NCBI GenBank assembly: GCA_012295225.1
Contig: WMKK01000001.1
Location: 558,001 to 622,000, forward strand
Direction: 5' to 3'
From: Ostreococcus mediterraneus
Taxonomy: Eukaryota > Chlorophyta > Mamiellophyceae > Mamiellales > Bathycoccaceae
Length of the DNA stretch: 64,000 nt
The stretch's first letter is position 1; every line of letters starts with the position of its first letter. Below the pieces are notes generated by a model. It saw only the letters and a list, made by a program, of their open reading frames with translations. It had not been told where the DNA came from and searched no databases. Below, one piece after another: positions 38,569 to 48,773 of this stretch. Made by a program: the position numbers and the translations under genes.

Positions 38569-38639
38569 CAGAATTTTTGTGTGTAATACTAAAACAAATG
38601 ACGTACTACTGCGGCGGCGCTCGCGTGCTTTGTATATTA

Positions 38640-41600
38640 CTACTGGCGGTGTTGAACAAACACCGCCCATGTGTATGCGGGGATGAAAAGCTCGCCGTCG
38701 TTGACGACGCTCTTCATGGACGTGGGATCTTTGGTGACGTCGCCAACGAGCGGGTGAAGCTCGATATCGACTCCAGCCAAATCGACGCCCATGTCGGCTT
38801 CTTTGTGCGTCAATGCGTTCGTTGTGGCGTTGAATGCGAGTAACACTCGACGATATTGCGCGTCGAGCATGGGCAGTCCTGGAGTCGAGGCATCACCATC
38901 GTTGATGCTTGCGATGATTAAACCAGGTGTTTGCGCCGGGCCTCGATTGTAAAACTTCATGCGACGCTGAATTTCCCGCGTCGAACGCAACCTCAATAAC
39001 GGCGTCGACTTGCGAATACTCAACAGCTCGCAAAAGTTTTTCGTTGCAGCGTGAATCAAAGCTTTCGACGGACGCATGCTCGTATTGGCGAGCATTGGAG
39101 CGATAAACTCGTATCGGTCGCCATTCTTTTGCTCGCCCGGAAGCCCAATGCCAAAGTTGTGCGTTTCGCCGCTGTAATCCAAACGATTAAACCAATCACC
39201 GCTCGAATACGAGTCACGGTCGAGCGATTTTGAGCGTAAAATTTCATCACCGGCATGAAAAAACGGAACGCCTTGTGCCAACGCCACAATAGCGGTTGCG
39301 AGATGATTCATACGACATCGATCCTCCAAGGACACGGCGTCAGACGCGCGCAACATGATACAATCAAAGAGCGTCTCATTGTCGTGCGCGCTCACGTAGT
39401 TGACAGTTTCTGCCGGCTCACCAGCGTAGGCAACATTCGAATTCGGCCATGCCGCTGAGCTCGCCGGAACTTCCACACCGTGTCGATTGACAAAGACAAA
39501 GTCGCGCACGTTTCCAGACAGAGCGGCGATGATTTTCTCCCCATCCTCCATCATTCTATACCGCTGCGAATCAGCGTCTCCCTGATCAACTTTACCATTC
39601 GGGGTGTAGTATAAGCCCGTGATGAAACCTTGCATGCGTGGATCTCCAAATGGCGTACCGCCGATGCATCCCTCGCGCACTCTATCGTTAAAGCTCCCAA
39701 TACCCGTGTTCGCGAGGTTCAATTGCGACGCGTTTTTACCCACTCGACCTTGCGCGACTTCGGCATAGTCCCATCCTTCACCGTATAAATACAAGGACTT
39801 ACCATCGACGCCATCGTTTTCGAGCGTCAACGCCTCAAGCGCTGCCTTGGCGCGCGTCATCGTGCTGAGCATAATGTGTCCCATCAAGTCAAATCTAAAA
39901 CCATCAACTTTGTAATTTTTGGCCCAGTGTACTAAATCGTCAACGATCAAGCGAGACATCATAACATGTTCGCTTGCAGTGTTGTTGCAGCACGTACTCG
40001 CTTCGATGATGCCGTCAAAGTTGCGACGATGATAGTACCCTGGAACTATTTTATCCAAAACGCTATTGACGTCGCTCGGGCCAGAGGACAACGTGTGATT
40101 GTACACGACGTCGCACACCACGCGCAAGCCCATGTCAGCGAGAGCTCTCACCATTTCTCGGTATTCCAACACGCGTTGTGCGCCGTCAGGATTGGTTGAG
40201 TAACTACCTTCGGGCACGCCGTAGTGCACTGGGTCGTATCCCCAATTAAACGCGTCAGTCCAACTAATCTCTCGCACGAGCTTTTGTTGTTCGGCAGAGT
40301 CGGGCGTCATCTTTGCGAGTACCTCGAAATCAACCGTTCGCTGGTTTTCTTCCAGCTCGGGAACAGAACCAAAGTCATACGAAGGCAATAGATGCACGTG
40401 CGTTAAGCCGGCGTCGGCGAGCTTTCGCAAATGTTGCACACAGGTGGTACCACTTTGTGAAAATGCGCGATATTTTCCTCGATACGGCACGTCCACGGTG
40501 GCGTCCAACGCTGAAAAATCGCGCACGTGCAATTCGTAAATCGACGAATCTACTGCATGCGTGAATGTTGGTTTCTGAAACGTTTCCCAATCGCTCGGTT
40601 TGAGAGAGGCGTCAGAGATGTCGCACACGTGCACTCGGCGGCCATCGGCGGCGAGCGAGCGAGCGTACGGATCCGACGCTGTGTTCTTACCAATCTGCCC
40701 CGTCATTGGGTTGAATACCGTAACTTCATAGCTGTAATATTTATTAACGAATTGTCCAGTGGCGGACCATACGCCCGTGTCGGCGTCGAAGGACATTGGC
40801 GTTCGAGTTGCCTCATCCCCTCGAGGCGCGTCGAATACAGCCAAACAAACGTCGCGCGCCGTCGGCGCCCATACTCGAAGTGTTACCTCATCTCGGCCGT
40901 CGCGATGAAACTCTGCCCCAAGTGGTCCATCGTATGCGTACAAATCATCGATGGCCCCCTGAATCTGTACGCCCGTGGCGTCGATAGGGATACCAGAGGA
41001 ATCCGTCGCGGCTACGGCGAGCTGACATTTCAACGCTTCGCGCACGTACGACGTTTCCGCAGGCACGCGCATCGCCACGTACCCCGCGGCGGCGACGTGT
41101 GGAAACTTTTTACACACGTCCACGGGTAAAACACCATCGCACACGAGGACGACGTCTTTGCCAGCGACGTCATCGCCGCCTTGAACGCCGTCGCCGGTGA
41201 GTTCAAGCGCCGCGCTCGCTGAACGCGCTAATCGGACGTTCACATCGCCACCGACAAACATGCCCGCCGCAAAATCGGGCGGCAGAGCTATGATATCACG
41301 TGCAACCCATAACGCGCGCGCCTTGCCGATATCGCCTTTCGGTAAGGCGTCGAGCGCCGGCTCGCTCGAGAACGCCCCGCCGTATCCGCTCACCAACCAC
41401 GCCTCTTTCGACTCGCTTACGTCGTACTCTTCGGCGCGGCAATCTTGAGATTCCCCTTTATGAATCAACACGCTGATTTTATTCGCACCCGGCCGTAGGC
41501 GAACGTCAAAAGACACCCAAGACGACGACGAAGCGTCGACTTCGACGTTCGGTCCCGGCGCCAGCGGCGTCGCCCACTCCGTCGGCGCCAGCGCGTCTTC

Positions 41601-41834
41601 ACCCCACACGTGCGCGCCCCAGCCTTCGTACGCGCCATCGGGGCGGTGATAAAACACCTTCAACACCTCGCCTTGCGCTGCATTGCCGCCGTTCGAGGCG
41701 CGCGCTCGCGTCACGCGAGCGCGAGCGCGAGCGCTCGCCGATGCTTTCGCGCTGCGCTGCGGTCGAAGACTCGCGCTCGGTGCGACGCATCGCGTCGCCG
41801 ATGCGGTGACGCGTGGAGCGGCGTGCGATGACAT
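38640..41834 (-). CDS. PUL: Pullulanase-type starch debranching enzyme (limit dextrinase)
   Basis: A 1,064-residue protein with an Arg/Ala-rich plastid transit peptide. A CBM41-like starch-binding domain follows (YHRPDGAYEGWGAHVWGED), then a linker domain and the GH13 barrel. Active-site blocks are VVCDVVYNHTLSSGP, VDGFRFDLMGHIML (nucleophile Asp, about residue 648), LYLYGEGWDYAEVAQGRVGK (acid/base Glu, about 683) and NYVSAHDNETLFDC. The GIGSFNDRVREGCIGG motif is specific to pullulanases. The enzyme cuts alpha-1,6 bonds in starch. No intron is evident in this long frame. Confidence 0.96.
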   Translation of the reverse strand: MSSHAAPRVTASATRCVAPSASLRPQRSAKASASARARARVTRARASNGGNAAQGEVLKVFYHRPDGAYEGWGAHVWGEDALAPTEWATPLAPGPNVEVDASSSSWVSFDVRLRPGANKISVLIHKGESQDCRAEEYDVSESKEAWLVSGYGGAFSSEPALDALPKGDIGKARALWVARDIIALPPDFAAGMFVGGDVNVRLARSASAALELTGDGVQGGDDVAGKDVVLVCDGVLPVDVCKKFPHVAAAGYVAMRVPAETSYVREALKCQLAVAATDSSGIPIDATGVQIQGAIDDLYAYDGPLGAEFHRDGRDEVTLRVWAPTARDVCLAVFDAPRGDEATRTPMSFDADTGVWSATGQFVNKYYSYEVTVFNPMTGQIGKNTASDPYARSLAADGRRVHVCDISDASLKPSDWETFQKPTFTHAVDSSIYELHVRDFSALDATVDVPYRGKYRAFSQSGTTCVQHLRKLADAGLTHVHLLPSYDFGSVPELEENQRTVDFEVLAKMTPDSAEQQKLVREISWTDAFNWGYDPVHYGVPEGSYSTNPDGAQRVLEYREMVRALADMGLRVVCDVVYNHTLSSGPSDVNSVLDKIVPGYYHRRNFDGIIEASTCCNNTASEHVMMSRLIVDDLVHWAKNYKVDGFRFDLMGHIMLSTMTRAKAALEALTLENDGVDGKSLYLYGEGWDYAEVAQGRVGKNASQLNLANTGIGSFNDRVREGCIGGTPFGDPRMQGFITGLYYTPNGKVDQGDADSQRYRMMEDGEKIIAALSGNVRDFVFVNRHGVEVPASSAAWPNSNVAYAGEPAETVNYVSAHDNETLFDCIMLRASDAVSLEDRCRMNHLATAIVALAQGVPFFHAGDEILRSKSLDRDSYSSGDWFNRLDYSGETHNFGIGLPGEQKNGDRYEFIAPMLANTSMRPSKALIHAATKNFCELLSIRKSTPLLRLRSTREIQRRMKFYNRGPAQTPGLIIASINDGDASTPGLPMLDAQYRRVLLAFNATTNALTHKEADMGVDLAGVDIELHPLVGDVTKDPTSMKSVVNDGELFIPAYTWAVFVQHRQ

Positions 41835-41970
41835 GTGCGTACGATGCGTGCGTGCAGGCAGCGCGTCACGCCGCGTCGTGCGGCGTCGATGTGTGGCGTT
41901 GTCCCAGTGTGAGCTGCTGAGCTAGCTGTCGAGCGCGAATTCAAAGTGCAAGTCTTTCATTCATTCGTTC

Positions 41971-42000
41971 TTCACGAGCGCTTCAATTTTCATTAAAATG
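41971..42000 (+). repeat. Direct repeat, copy 1
   Basis: TTCACGAGCG followed by CTTCAATTTTCATTAAAATG. The last 23 bases are identical to copy 2 at 42110-42132. Confidence 0.85.
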
Positions 42001-42103
42001 CTCAAAGAGGAGCATCGCAAATACAATAAAAAGTTCAACAAAAAGAAAACAAGTATGGTTGAACACGTTGTAGAAAAGCATCGCGGTGTAATGAGTAATT
42101 TTA

Positions 42104-42132
42104 TTCACGGCGCTTCAATTTTCATTAAAATG
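42104..42132 (+). repeat. Direct repeat, copy 2
   Basis: TTCACGGCG followed by CTTCAATTTTCATTAAAATG. It differs from copy 1 by one missing base, with copies about 132 bases apart. This copy lies in the probable 3' UTR of the aldolase gene. Confidence 0.85.
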
Positions 42133-42200
42133 CCATGAATTTGGATTTTATCTTGCGCTCAGAGGCGCGCACTGGAGATAGTGCAGTAGGCATGTGGCCT

Positions 42201-43790
42201 TTAGTAAACGTATCCCTTCTCGTAGACGGAAGCGCCATCAGTTTGCGATTTGGTCACGTCGAACTTGCCGAGTTGCGCTTGACCATTCTCGACGGTGCGG
42301 CGCTTGAGAATCGCTTGCGCGCTCGCGATTCTTTCATCCGATCCACTCCATTCTTTTATGACCGAATTTTGGAGCGCTCTAGCGTACGAGAAAGACACGT
42401 GCCACGGGTTGGGCGATTGGTTCATGGCGTTCAAGTACATCGTAGAGTCGAGTTCGGACAAACCGCCGGACAAGAACATGATGCCGGCGGTTTCCGGCGG
42501 CACGCGAGAGTTGAGCATCTTCAAAGTGTACTCCGCAACTTCCTTGGCGTTGCTCTTCTTCGTGCAATCAGCACCCGGGGCAACCATGGACGGCTTCAAG
42601 AGCATGCGGTCAAACTTGACATTGTTGTCCGCGAGGTACTTGAAAGTTTCGGCCCACACCATCGACGCGACTTCAAAGTTGCGGTCAATGTCGTGGTCAC
42701 CATCAAGGAGAATTTCCGGCTCAACAATCGGCACGAGACCAGCGTTTTGGCAGATGGCCGCATAGCGGGCGAGGCCGTAAGCGCAGTCGGTGACGGCAAT
42801 CTTGGACGGACCAGCCGGGATGGACACGACGGAGCGCCACTTGCAGAAGCGCGCGCCTTGCTTGTAGTACTCGGCGGCGCGCTCGGCGAGGCCGTCGAGA
42901 CCTTGGCACCAAGACTCGCCGTTGGAGTTGGCGAGCGGTCGGAGTCCCTTGTCAACCTTGATACCCGGGTACACACCTTGCTTCTTCAACGCGTCAACAA
43001 AGGACGTGCCGTCGGCGCACGATTGGTAGAGGGTTTCCTCGAACAAAATCGCGCCGCCAATGTATTCGCCCAAGTTCGGCGTGGTGATAAGCAACTCACG
43101 GTAACGACGACGGTTTTCTTCGGTGTTTTCGACACCGACGCCTTCGAGACGGGAGCCGCAAGTGGCGTTGGACTCATCCATGGCGAGGATACCCTTACCC
43201 GGCTTGGTCATGTTTTGCTGCGGCGATGATAAACAAACGATGAACGTCAGTCTCCAAGCGATAGGCACGTCACGTGACATCATCCCAATCACACTTTACG
43301 CGATGGCGTGATGCGACCGAGAACCGAGAGCAGACAAAGAGTCTACAATCCAACGCCCGACGCCGCCCTGAAACCTCAGAGACGAACCCTATCCACAACG
43401 GCTCGCGCGTTACACCATCGCCACGCGCGTCGACGCGAGCGCGACCGGACGTCGATGCGATCGAATACAAACGACACGTAATATCACGCGTATATTCCCA
43501 CCCAAACATGCGCGCGACGTCCTCATTCGCATCGACATGCCTCCGCACATAACCCCAATCGCGAACCGATGGCTGTCGTGACTTTCGGCATCGTCTCGAT
43601 CACGTCCCCGCGACGCCTTCGACGACGCCGTCGACGACGACGCCTTCGCGAACGACGCACGCACCGCAGTTTGCAAAAGTTCATCATCGTATTGACCCGC
43701 GCGGGTGATGACGTTGGCGCGCTTGGTCACCGTCGTGGTCTTGGCGGCAACCTTCGCGCCGGCATAGGTCGTGGACGCGGTGGCGAGCAT
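42201..43790 (-). CDS. FBA: Plastid fructose-bisphosphate aldolase, class I, two exons
   Basis: Exon 1 (43790-43665) encodes a plastid transit peptide and AGQYDDELLQTA. Exon 2 (43217-42201) starts QNMTKPGKGILAMDESNATC. The 380-residue product aligns residue for residue with plant plastid aldolases across the junction. The intron of 447 bases begins GTGCGT, ends CCGCAG, and has GACTGACG with its A 29 bases before the acceptor. The Schiff-base lysine lies in DRMLLKPSMVAPG, and other active-site blocks are KWRSVVSIPAG and VPIVEPEILLDGDHD. It cleaves or forms fructose-1,6- and sedoheptulose-1,7-bisphosphate in the Calvin cycle. Exon 2 alone would start at an internal Met and lack the N-terminal helix. 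Confidence 0.96.
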
Positions 43791-44059
43791 CGTGGGCGAG
43801 ACGCGCGGGGGGGTGTGCGGCGACGACGACCGCGACGACGGACGTCGGGGCGCGCCGACCGCGCGCGGCAGCGCGGGGAGACCCGTTTTGAATGTATCAC
43901 GCCGCCGCCCATCCGCCGTCGACGCCCCGCGCGCGACCCCGACGAAAACAAGCCCCCTCGCGCGCGCGCGCGCGCGCGGGCGTGGTGACGTCACCGACAG
44001 CGCCGTGGTCGACCCCGACGCGAAACGCACGGATATGGCGCTCGACGATGCGCGAGTAC

Positions 44060-44080
44060 GACGACGACGACGACGACGAC
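44060..44080 (+). repeat. (GAC)7 microsatellite
   Basis: Seven perfect units in the aldolase/glycolate dehydrogenase divergent region. Confidence 0.9.
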
Positions 44081-44209
44081 GCGTCGGTCGGTGGTCCACC
44101 CCCGCCGTCGCCGGTCGCGACCGGTCGAGGGCCTCGGCCGCGCGCGCGCGCGCGCGTCGCGTCGTCGTCGCGTCCATCGCTATCTGTTTCGGTGCGCGCG
44201 TCACACCGC

Positions 44210-44233
44210 GACGACGACGACGACGACGACGAC
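44210..44233 (+). repeat. (GAC)8 microsatellite
   Basis: Eight perfect units, ending 15 bases before the proposed glycolate dehydrogenase start. Confidence 0.9.
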
Positions 44234-44247
44234 GGACGTCGTCGATT

Positions 44248-47200
44248 ATGATGATGCGGCGCGGTGCGACGCGTAAAATCGTGCGCGATGGCGCGCGCGC
44301 GATCGCGGAGCGACGCGCGACTGGGGTGTCGACGTCGATGACGACGTGCGATGGCGCGAGTGCGACGAGAGGGGGGTCATCGTCGTCGTCGGTGATGAAA
44401 ATGTTTCGTCGGTACGAGAGCTCTGTGGGCGGCGGCGCGGGTGGTAAGCGCGGTAAGGCGAAGGTGATGACGACGTCGACGGCGACGGTGAAGCGGCAGG
44501 AGAGCGGTGCGCGACGGCAACGCGCGGCGATGCCCGCGGCGGCGACGGCGACGGCGTCAAAGACGCTCCCGCCGTATACGGTGGGCGGGACGGTGTACCC
44601 TGTGAAAGCGGCGCCGAATTTGACGTATTCCAACGCGGATGGTATGCGTATAAATGATGGGCGATACACAAAGTTTCAAAAGGATATCGGTGCGATCGTG
44701 CCTGAAGAACGCATTTACACGGATCCGGTCAAGACGTTTGCGTACGGGACGGATGCGTCGTTCTATCGTTTGTTGCCGCAGGTCGTCGTCAAGGTGCACA
44801 ACGAAACCGAGGTGCAGAAAATCTTACCTATTGCCGCGGAGAATGAAACGCCTGTGACGTTCCGCGCTGCCGGGACGTCGCTTTCGGGGCAAGCCGTGAG
44901 CGATTCCATCTTGTTAAAGCTGTCGCACACCGGGAAGAACTTCAGAAATTATGAAATCAAGGGTGACGGGAGCGAAATCACCGTCGAACCGGGCTTAATT
45001 CTCGGCGAAGTAAACCGTTTGTTGCAAGCGCACAAGGTTAAGGGCGGGCACGCCGTGCAGTACAAGATGGGTCCCGATCCTTCTTCGATTGACTCGTGCA
45101 TGATTGGGGGGGTTGTCGCCAACAACTCGTCTGGGATGTGCTGCGGCGTCAAGCAAAACACCTACCACACGCTCAAGGATATGCGCATTGTTTTTGTCGA
45201 TGGTACCGTGCTCGATACTTCCGACAAGGCGAGCCGTGAGTCTTTCATGAAGACACACAAGCACATTGTTGAAGGGGTACAAGACTTGGCGCGCCGCGTG
45301 CAAGCGGATGAAGAGCTCACCGCGCTCATCAAGAAGAAGTTTGCCATCAAGTGTACGACTGGTTACTCCATCAACGCCCTCGTGGATAACGATGTGAATA
45401 ATCCGATCGAAATTATCAAGCGCCTGATGATTGGCAGCGAAGGTACCCTTGGCTTTGTGAGTCAAGCGACGTACAACACCGTCGTCGATCACCCGCACAA
45501 GGCGAGCGCGTTCATCGTCTTCAAGGATGTCGATGATGCCTGCCGCGCCGCGGCGGTTTTGCGTCGCGAAACCACCGTTGATGCGGTTGAACTTTTCGAT
45601 CGCGCGTCTTTGAAGCAGTGCGAAGGCCACGAAAAGATTATGAAGTTGGTTCCGACGATTAAGGACGCGCCCAAGTACGGCGCCGCGCTCCTCATCGAGT
45701 GCCGCGGCGCGACTGAGCCCGAACTCGACAAGAACATTGCCGCAGTCGTCAAGTCTATTGATGGTGCCAAGCTCAACTACTTGAACCCGCGCGAGACGAC
45801 TTACCCGTTCAGCAAGGAGGAAGACGTGTACAAGGTGTACTGGGACGTGCGCAAGGGTCTCATTCCCATGGTTGGATCGTCTCGCGAAGCGGGTACGTCT
45901 GTGCTCATTGAAGACGTCGCGTGCGAAGTCGACAAGCTCGGTGCGATGACGAAGGACTTGATTGCGATGTTCGAACGCTTCGGTTACGACGATGCGTCGT
46001 GCATGGGCCACGCTCTTGAAGGCAACTTGCACTTGGTGTTCTCCCAAGGTTTCCGCACCGACGAAGAGGTCAAGATGTACGCGGCGATGATGCAAGAAAT
46101 GTGCGAGATCGTCGCTGAAAAGTACCAAGGTTCGCTCAAGGCTGAACACGGCACTGGTCGTAACGTCGCGCCGTTCGTTGAAATGGAATGGGGTACGAAT
46201 GCGTACAACATTATGTGGGAATTGAAGGAACTCTTTGATCCAAACTACGTGTTGAACCCGGGCGTCATCTTGAACAGAGATCCCGACGTGCACCAAAAGT
46301 TCCTCAAGCCCAAGCCCGTGGCTGATCCGATTGTGGACATGTGCATGGAGTGTGGTTTCTGCGAGTCCAACTGCCCGACGCGGGACGTGTCGCTTACGCC
46401 GCGTCAACGCATCACCGTCTACCGTGAAATCTCTCGTCTTCAAGGCATTGATGAAGGCATGCGCACCAAGGCTGACCAAGAACGCCTTAACGAGTTCTTG
46501 GACATCTTTGCCTACGCTGGTAACAGCACGTGCGCGGCTGACGGTATGTGCGAAGTCAAGTGCCCGGTTGGTATCAACACTGGCGAACTCGTCAAGAGCA
46601 TTCGTAACCGCGAAATGGAATCAGCTCGCAACTCCAAGTCTCTCGCCGGTGCTGTCGCGCGTAACTTTGGTGCCGTNTCCAGCATGGTGCCTCCGTTGTT
46701 GAACACCGTTTCCATGGCGCATGGTATCCTCGGTGAAGGTGTGTTGAAGGGTGTTTCCAAGATGTTGAACAGCGCCTCTGGCAACATGATTCCGGTGTGG
46801 AACCCATACATGCCGACGGGCGCGCCCAAGCTCCCGGCGCCGCTCCCGGCACGCGCCGACGCTGCTCCGTCCAAGGGTATTCCCCGCAAGGTGGTTTACT
46901 TGCCGTCTTGTGTGACGCGTATGATGGGTCCGGTCAAGGGTGAAGAAGCCAACGGTGGCGTGGCCGACGCCATGATGAGCATTTTGGACAAGGCGAAGTA
47001 CGAAGTCGTCTACCCCGAAGGTCTCAACTCTCAATGCTGCGGTATGATCTTCAACTCTCGTGGTCTCAAGGATCAGTCTTTGGCTAAGGGTTATGACCTC
47101 GAACAAGCACTGTTGAAGGCGTCCGACGGTGGCAAGTATCCGATCATCGTCGACACGTCTCCATGCTTGGCGCAAATCAAGGAGCAACTCGAAAGCCCAG

Positions 47201-47595
47201 AGCTTCGATTTGCCCTCTACGAGCCATCTGAGTTCATCGCCAACCACCTCGTTGACAAACTCGAATGGAAGAAGGTGAAGAAGCACATCGCCGTGCATGT
47301 TCCGTGCTCATCGAAGAAGATGGGTGTCGAGCAAACGTTCATGAAATTAGCGAGCAAGTGCGCCGACGAAGTCACCGGTACCGGCATTCCGTGCTGCGGT
47401 ATGGCGGGTGATCGCGGTATGCGATTCCCGGAAATCACCGACTCGGCCCTTGGTTACATGAACCTTCCCTCTACCTGCTCTGATGGTTACTCTACGAGCC
47501 GCACGTGCGAGGTGAACCTTTCCAACCACGCGGACGGCGTTCCGTTCCGCGGGTTGGTTTACCTCGTCGACGAAGCGACTTCTGCCAAAAAGTAA
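44248..47595 (+). CDS. Glycolate (or D-lactate) dehydrogenase, fused GlcD and GlcF-like, mitochondrial
   Basis: A 1,115-residue protein from the ATG at 44248, which begins a basic mitochondrial-type presequence (MMMRRGATRKIVRDGARAIA). The first catalytic half is a FAD-binding type 4 oxidase (FRAAGTSLSGQAVSDSILLK, MIGGVVANNSSGMCCGVKQN, IGSEGTLGFVSQATYN, MGHALEGNLHLVFSQG, KAEHGTGRNVAPFVEMEWG). Two 4Fe-4S clusters follow (CMECGFCESNCP; CAADGMCEVKCP), then the GlcF-type CCG domain with two repeats (LNSQCCGMIF; GIPCCGMAGDRG). This fusion and length match the Chlamydomonas glycolate dehydrogenase, which oxidises photorespiratory glycolate in mitochondria; D-lactate oxidation is an alternative. Base 46677 is N in the third position of a GTN codon, so it is valine whatever the base. 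Confidence 0.88.
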   Translation: MMMRRGATRKIVRDGARAIAERRATGVSTSMTTCDGASATRGGSSSSSVMKMFRRYESSVGGGAGGKRGKAKVMTTSTATVKRQESGARRQRAAMPAAATATASKTLPPYTVGGTVYPVKAAPNLTYSNADGMRINDGRYTKFQKDIGAIVPEERIYTDPVKTFAYGTDASFYRLLPQVVVKVHNETEVQKILPIAAENETPVTFRAAGTSLSGQAVSDSILLKLSHTGKNFRNYEIKGDGSEITVEPGLILGEVNRLLQAHKVKGGHAVQYKMGPDPSSIDSCMIGGVVANNSSGMCCGVKQNTYHTLKDMRIVFVDGTVLDTSDKASRESFMKTHKHIVEGVQDLARRVQADEELTALIKKKFAIKCTTGYSINALVDNDVNNPIEIIKRLMIGSEGTLGFVSQATYNTVVDHPHKASAFIVFKDVDDACRAAAVLRRETTVDAVELFDRASLKQCEGHEKIMKLVPTIKDAPKYGAALLIECRGATEPELDKNIAAVVKSIDGAKLNYLNPRETTYPFSKEEDVYKVYWDVRKGLIPMVGSSREAGTSVLIEDVACEVDKLGAMTKDLIAMFERFGYDDASCMGHALEGNLHLVFSQGFRTDEEVKMYAAMMQEMCEIVAEKYQGSLKAEHGTGRNVAPFVEMEWGTNAYNIMWELKELFDPNYVLNPGVILNRDPDVHQKFLKPKPVADPIVDMCMECGFCESNCPTRDVSLTPRQRITVYREISRLQGIDEGMRTKADQERLNEFLDIFAYAGNSTCAADGMCEVKCPVGINTGELVKSIRNREMESARNSKSLAGAVARNFGAXSSMVPPLLNTVSMAHGILGEGVLKGVSKMLNSASGNMIPVWNPYMPTGAPKLPAPLPARADAAPSKGIPRKVVYLPSCVTRMMGPVKGEEANGGVADAMMSILDKAKYEVVYPEGLNSQCCGMIFNSRGLKDQSLAKGYDLEQALLKASDGGKYPIIVDTSPCLAQIKEQLESPELRFALYEPSEFIANHLVDKLEWKKVKKHIAVHVPCSSKKMGVEQTFMKLASKCADEVTGTGIPCCGMAGDRGMRFPEITDSALGYMNLPSTCSDGYSTSRTCEVNLSNHADGVPFRGLVYLVDEATSAKK

Positions 47596-47736
47596 AATCA
47601 TCCATTCAACCTAAAAGCTACTGCAATCATTTCTTACAAATAAGCAACGCCGCGTGTACATAGTTACGTTTATCATTTTATAATCTTACATTTCTATTTA
47701 GTCTACCATTCAGTCCGTCTCTGTAAACTTTAACCT

Positions 47737-48635
47737 TCAAAGCTTCGCCTTCCCGCCACTCAGTCGCATCAAGACTCCGCCGAGAGCCTTGATGACGCGC
47801 GGCTCATTCAACATCTTCCAACCACCTCGCGCTTCTTCTTCGCCATATGCTAACCATTTTGCACTGAATGGCGCACGAATCGTATCCTTTGTCGTCGCAC
47901 GTGCGATAGCAGGATGCTTTAAGAAACGCTCCATCGCGCTCTCCGCCGCCGCCATCAACGCGCCTTCGCCAACAACCTCATCAATTAATCCCAGCGCCTT
48001 GCTCTCGTTCGGGCGCAACAGCGACCCAATTTGCAATAAATACTCCCCTTTCACTCTATCGTTGCATCGATCTAAGAATAATTCCGCCCAATATTTCGGC
48101 ACGGCGATCCCGAGCGCAACTTCGTTCAACCCAAACGTCCCAACCGTCGTCTGAACCCGATAGTCGCAGCACAGCGCCACGACGCACCCACCCGCTGGGC
48201 ACGCACCACGTATCGCACATACCGTCGCTAAACGTGTCTTCAATAACCGCGATAGAAACCTCGTCTGCGACATCCAAAACGCGCGATATCGCTTCTTCGT
48301 CGTCCGCGGCGCGTAGAGCTCGCCAATGTCATTCCCGGCGGTGAACACCGCGCGTTTCAACCCGCTCGCGAATATCACGCCTTCAACCTGCCGTGCACGC
48401 AAACATCAAAACGTCAGTTCGCACCACATCACGCACCGCGCGCGGCGCGACGTACCGTAGAATCATTCTCTAAACTCGTCAGCGCATCCGCGAGCGCGCT
48501 CCAGAGCTCCAACGTCATGGAATTCACGGGCTCGCTCTCGAGCCATACGATGGCGACCGCGCCGTTCGCGCGCGTGCGTTCGATGCGCACGGGTGATTCC
48601 GTCGCCGCCGCCGCCGCCGCCGTCGCCCCACGCAT
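47737..48635 (-). CDS. Enoyl-CoA delta-isomerase (ECI1-like), two exons
   Basis: Exon 1 is 48635-48456 and exon 2 is 48387-47737, giving 276 residues. The intron is only 68 bases: it begins GTACGT, ends GGCAG and has AACTGACG with its A 26 bases before the acceptor. The crotonase fold is rebuilt across the junction: VAIVWLESEPVNSMTLELW, SLENDST|VEGVIFASG. The oxyanion-hole block RAVFTAGNDIGELY and the stretch IRGACPAGGCVVALCCDYR match animal ECI1 almost word for word, followed by GLNEVALGIAVPKYWAELF. The enzyme shifts double bonds so that unsaturated fatty acids can enter beta-oxidation. The N-terminus could serve import into mitochondria or peroxisomes; no clear C-terminal peroxisomal signal is seen. 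Confidence 0.93.
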
Positions 48636-48773
48636 GATGCCGCGCTATCGAGGACGAGGGCGTGCGCGTGTGCCGCCCCGTTGGGTCGATTCAATTCTTC
48701 CCATAATCACGTGCAACCCTGTTGGCGCCATTCCTCGACGACGCGACCCGCTCGCGGGTGATGCGAATCTGAC

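Larger units (their letters stand above)
41835..42200. other. Intergenic stretch with an AT-rich direct repeat
   Basis: About 365 bases lie between the pullulanase start and the aldolase stop (both minus). The first ~100 bases are the GC-rich pullulanase upstream side. From about 41945 it is AT-rich and holds two copies of a ~29-bp direct repeat. No coding sequence is recognised. Confidence 0.6.
43791..44247. promoter_or_regulatory. Divergent upstream region of plastid aldolase and glycolate dehydrogenase
   Basis: About 460 bases, GC-rich, with a CG-alternating run near 43959-43978 and two GAC tracts. The glycolate dehydrogenase frame is open throughout, but the encoded residues are almost all Arg, Asp and Ala with no conserved pattern, so I treat it as promoter and leader. 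If the real start lies upstream, part of it would be coding. Confidence 0.4.

Noticed and set aside
42135-43229. Plus-strand open frame of 364 codons opposite the aldolase
   Set aside because: Antisense shadow; the aldolase reading is residue-for-residue family-like.
43771-44247. N-terminal extension of glycolate dehydrogenase by about 160 residues
   Set aside because: Almost pure Arg/Asp/Ala encoded by GAC and CG repeats, overlapping the aldolase transit peptide exon; the ATG at 44248 starts a normal mitochondrial presequence.
44995-46479. Minus-strand open frame of 494 codons opposite glycolate dehydrogenase
   Set aside because: Antisense shadow of a gene with clear FAD and Fe-S motifs; the translated product has no recognisable pattern.
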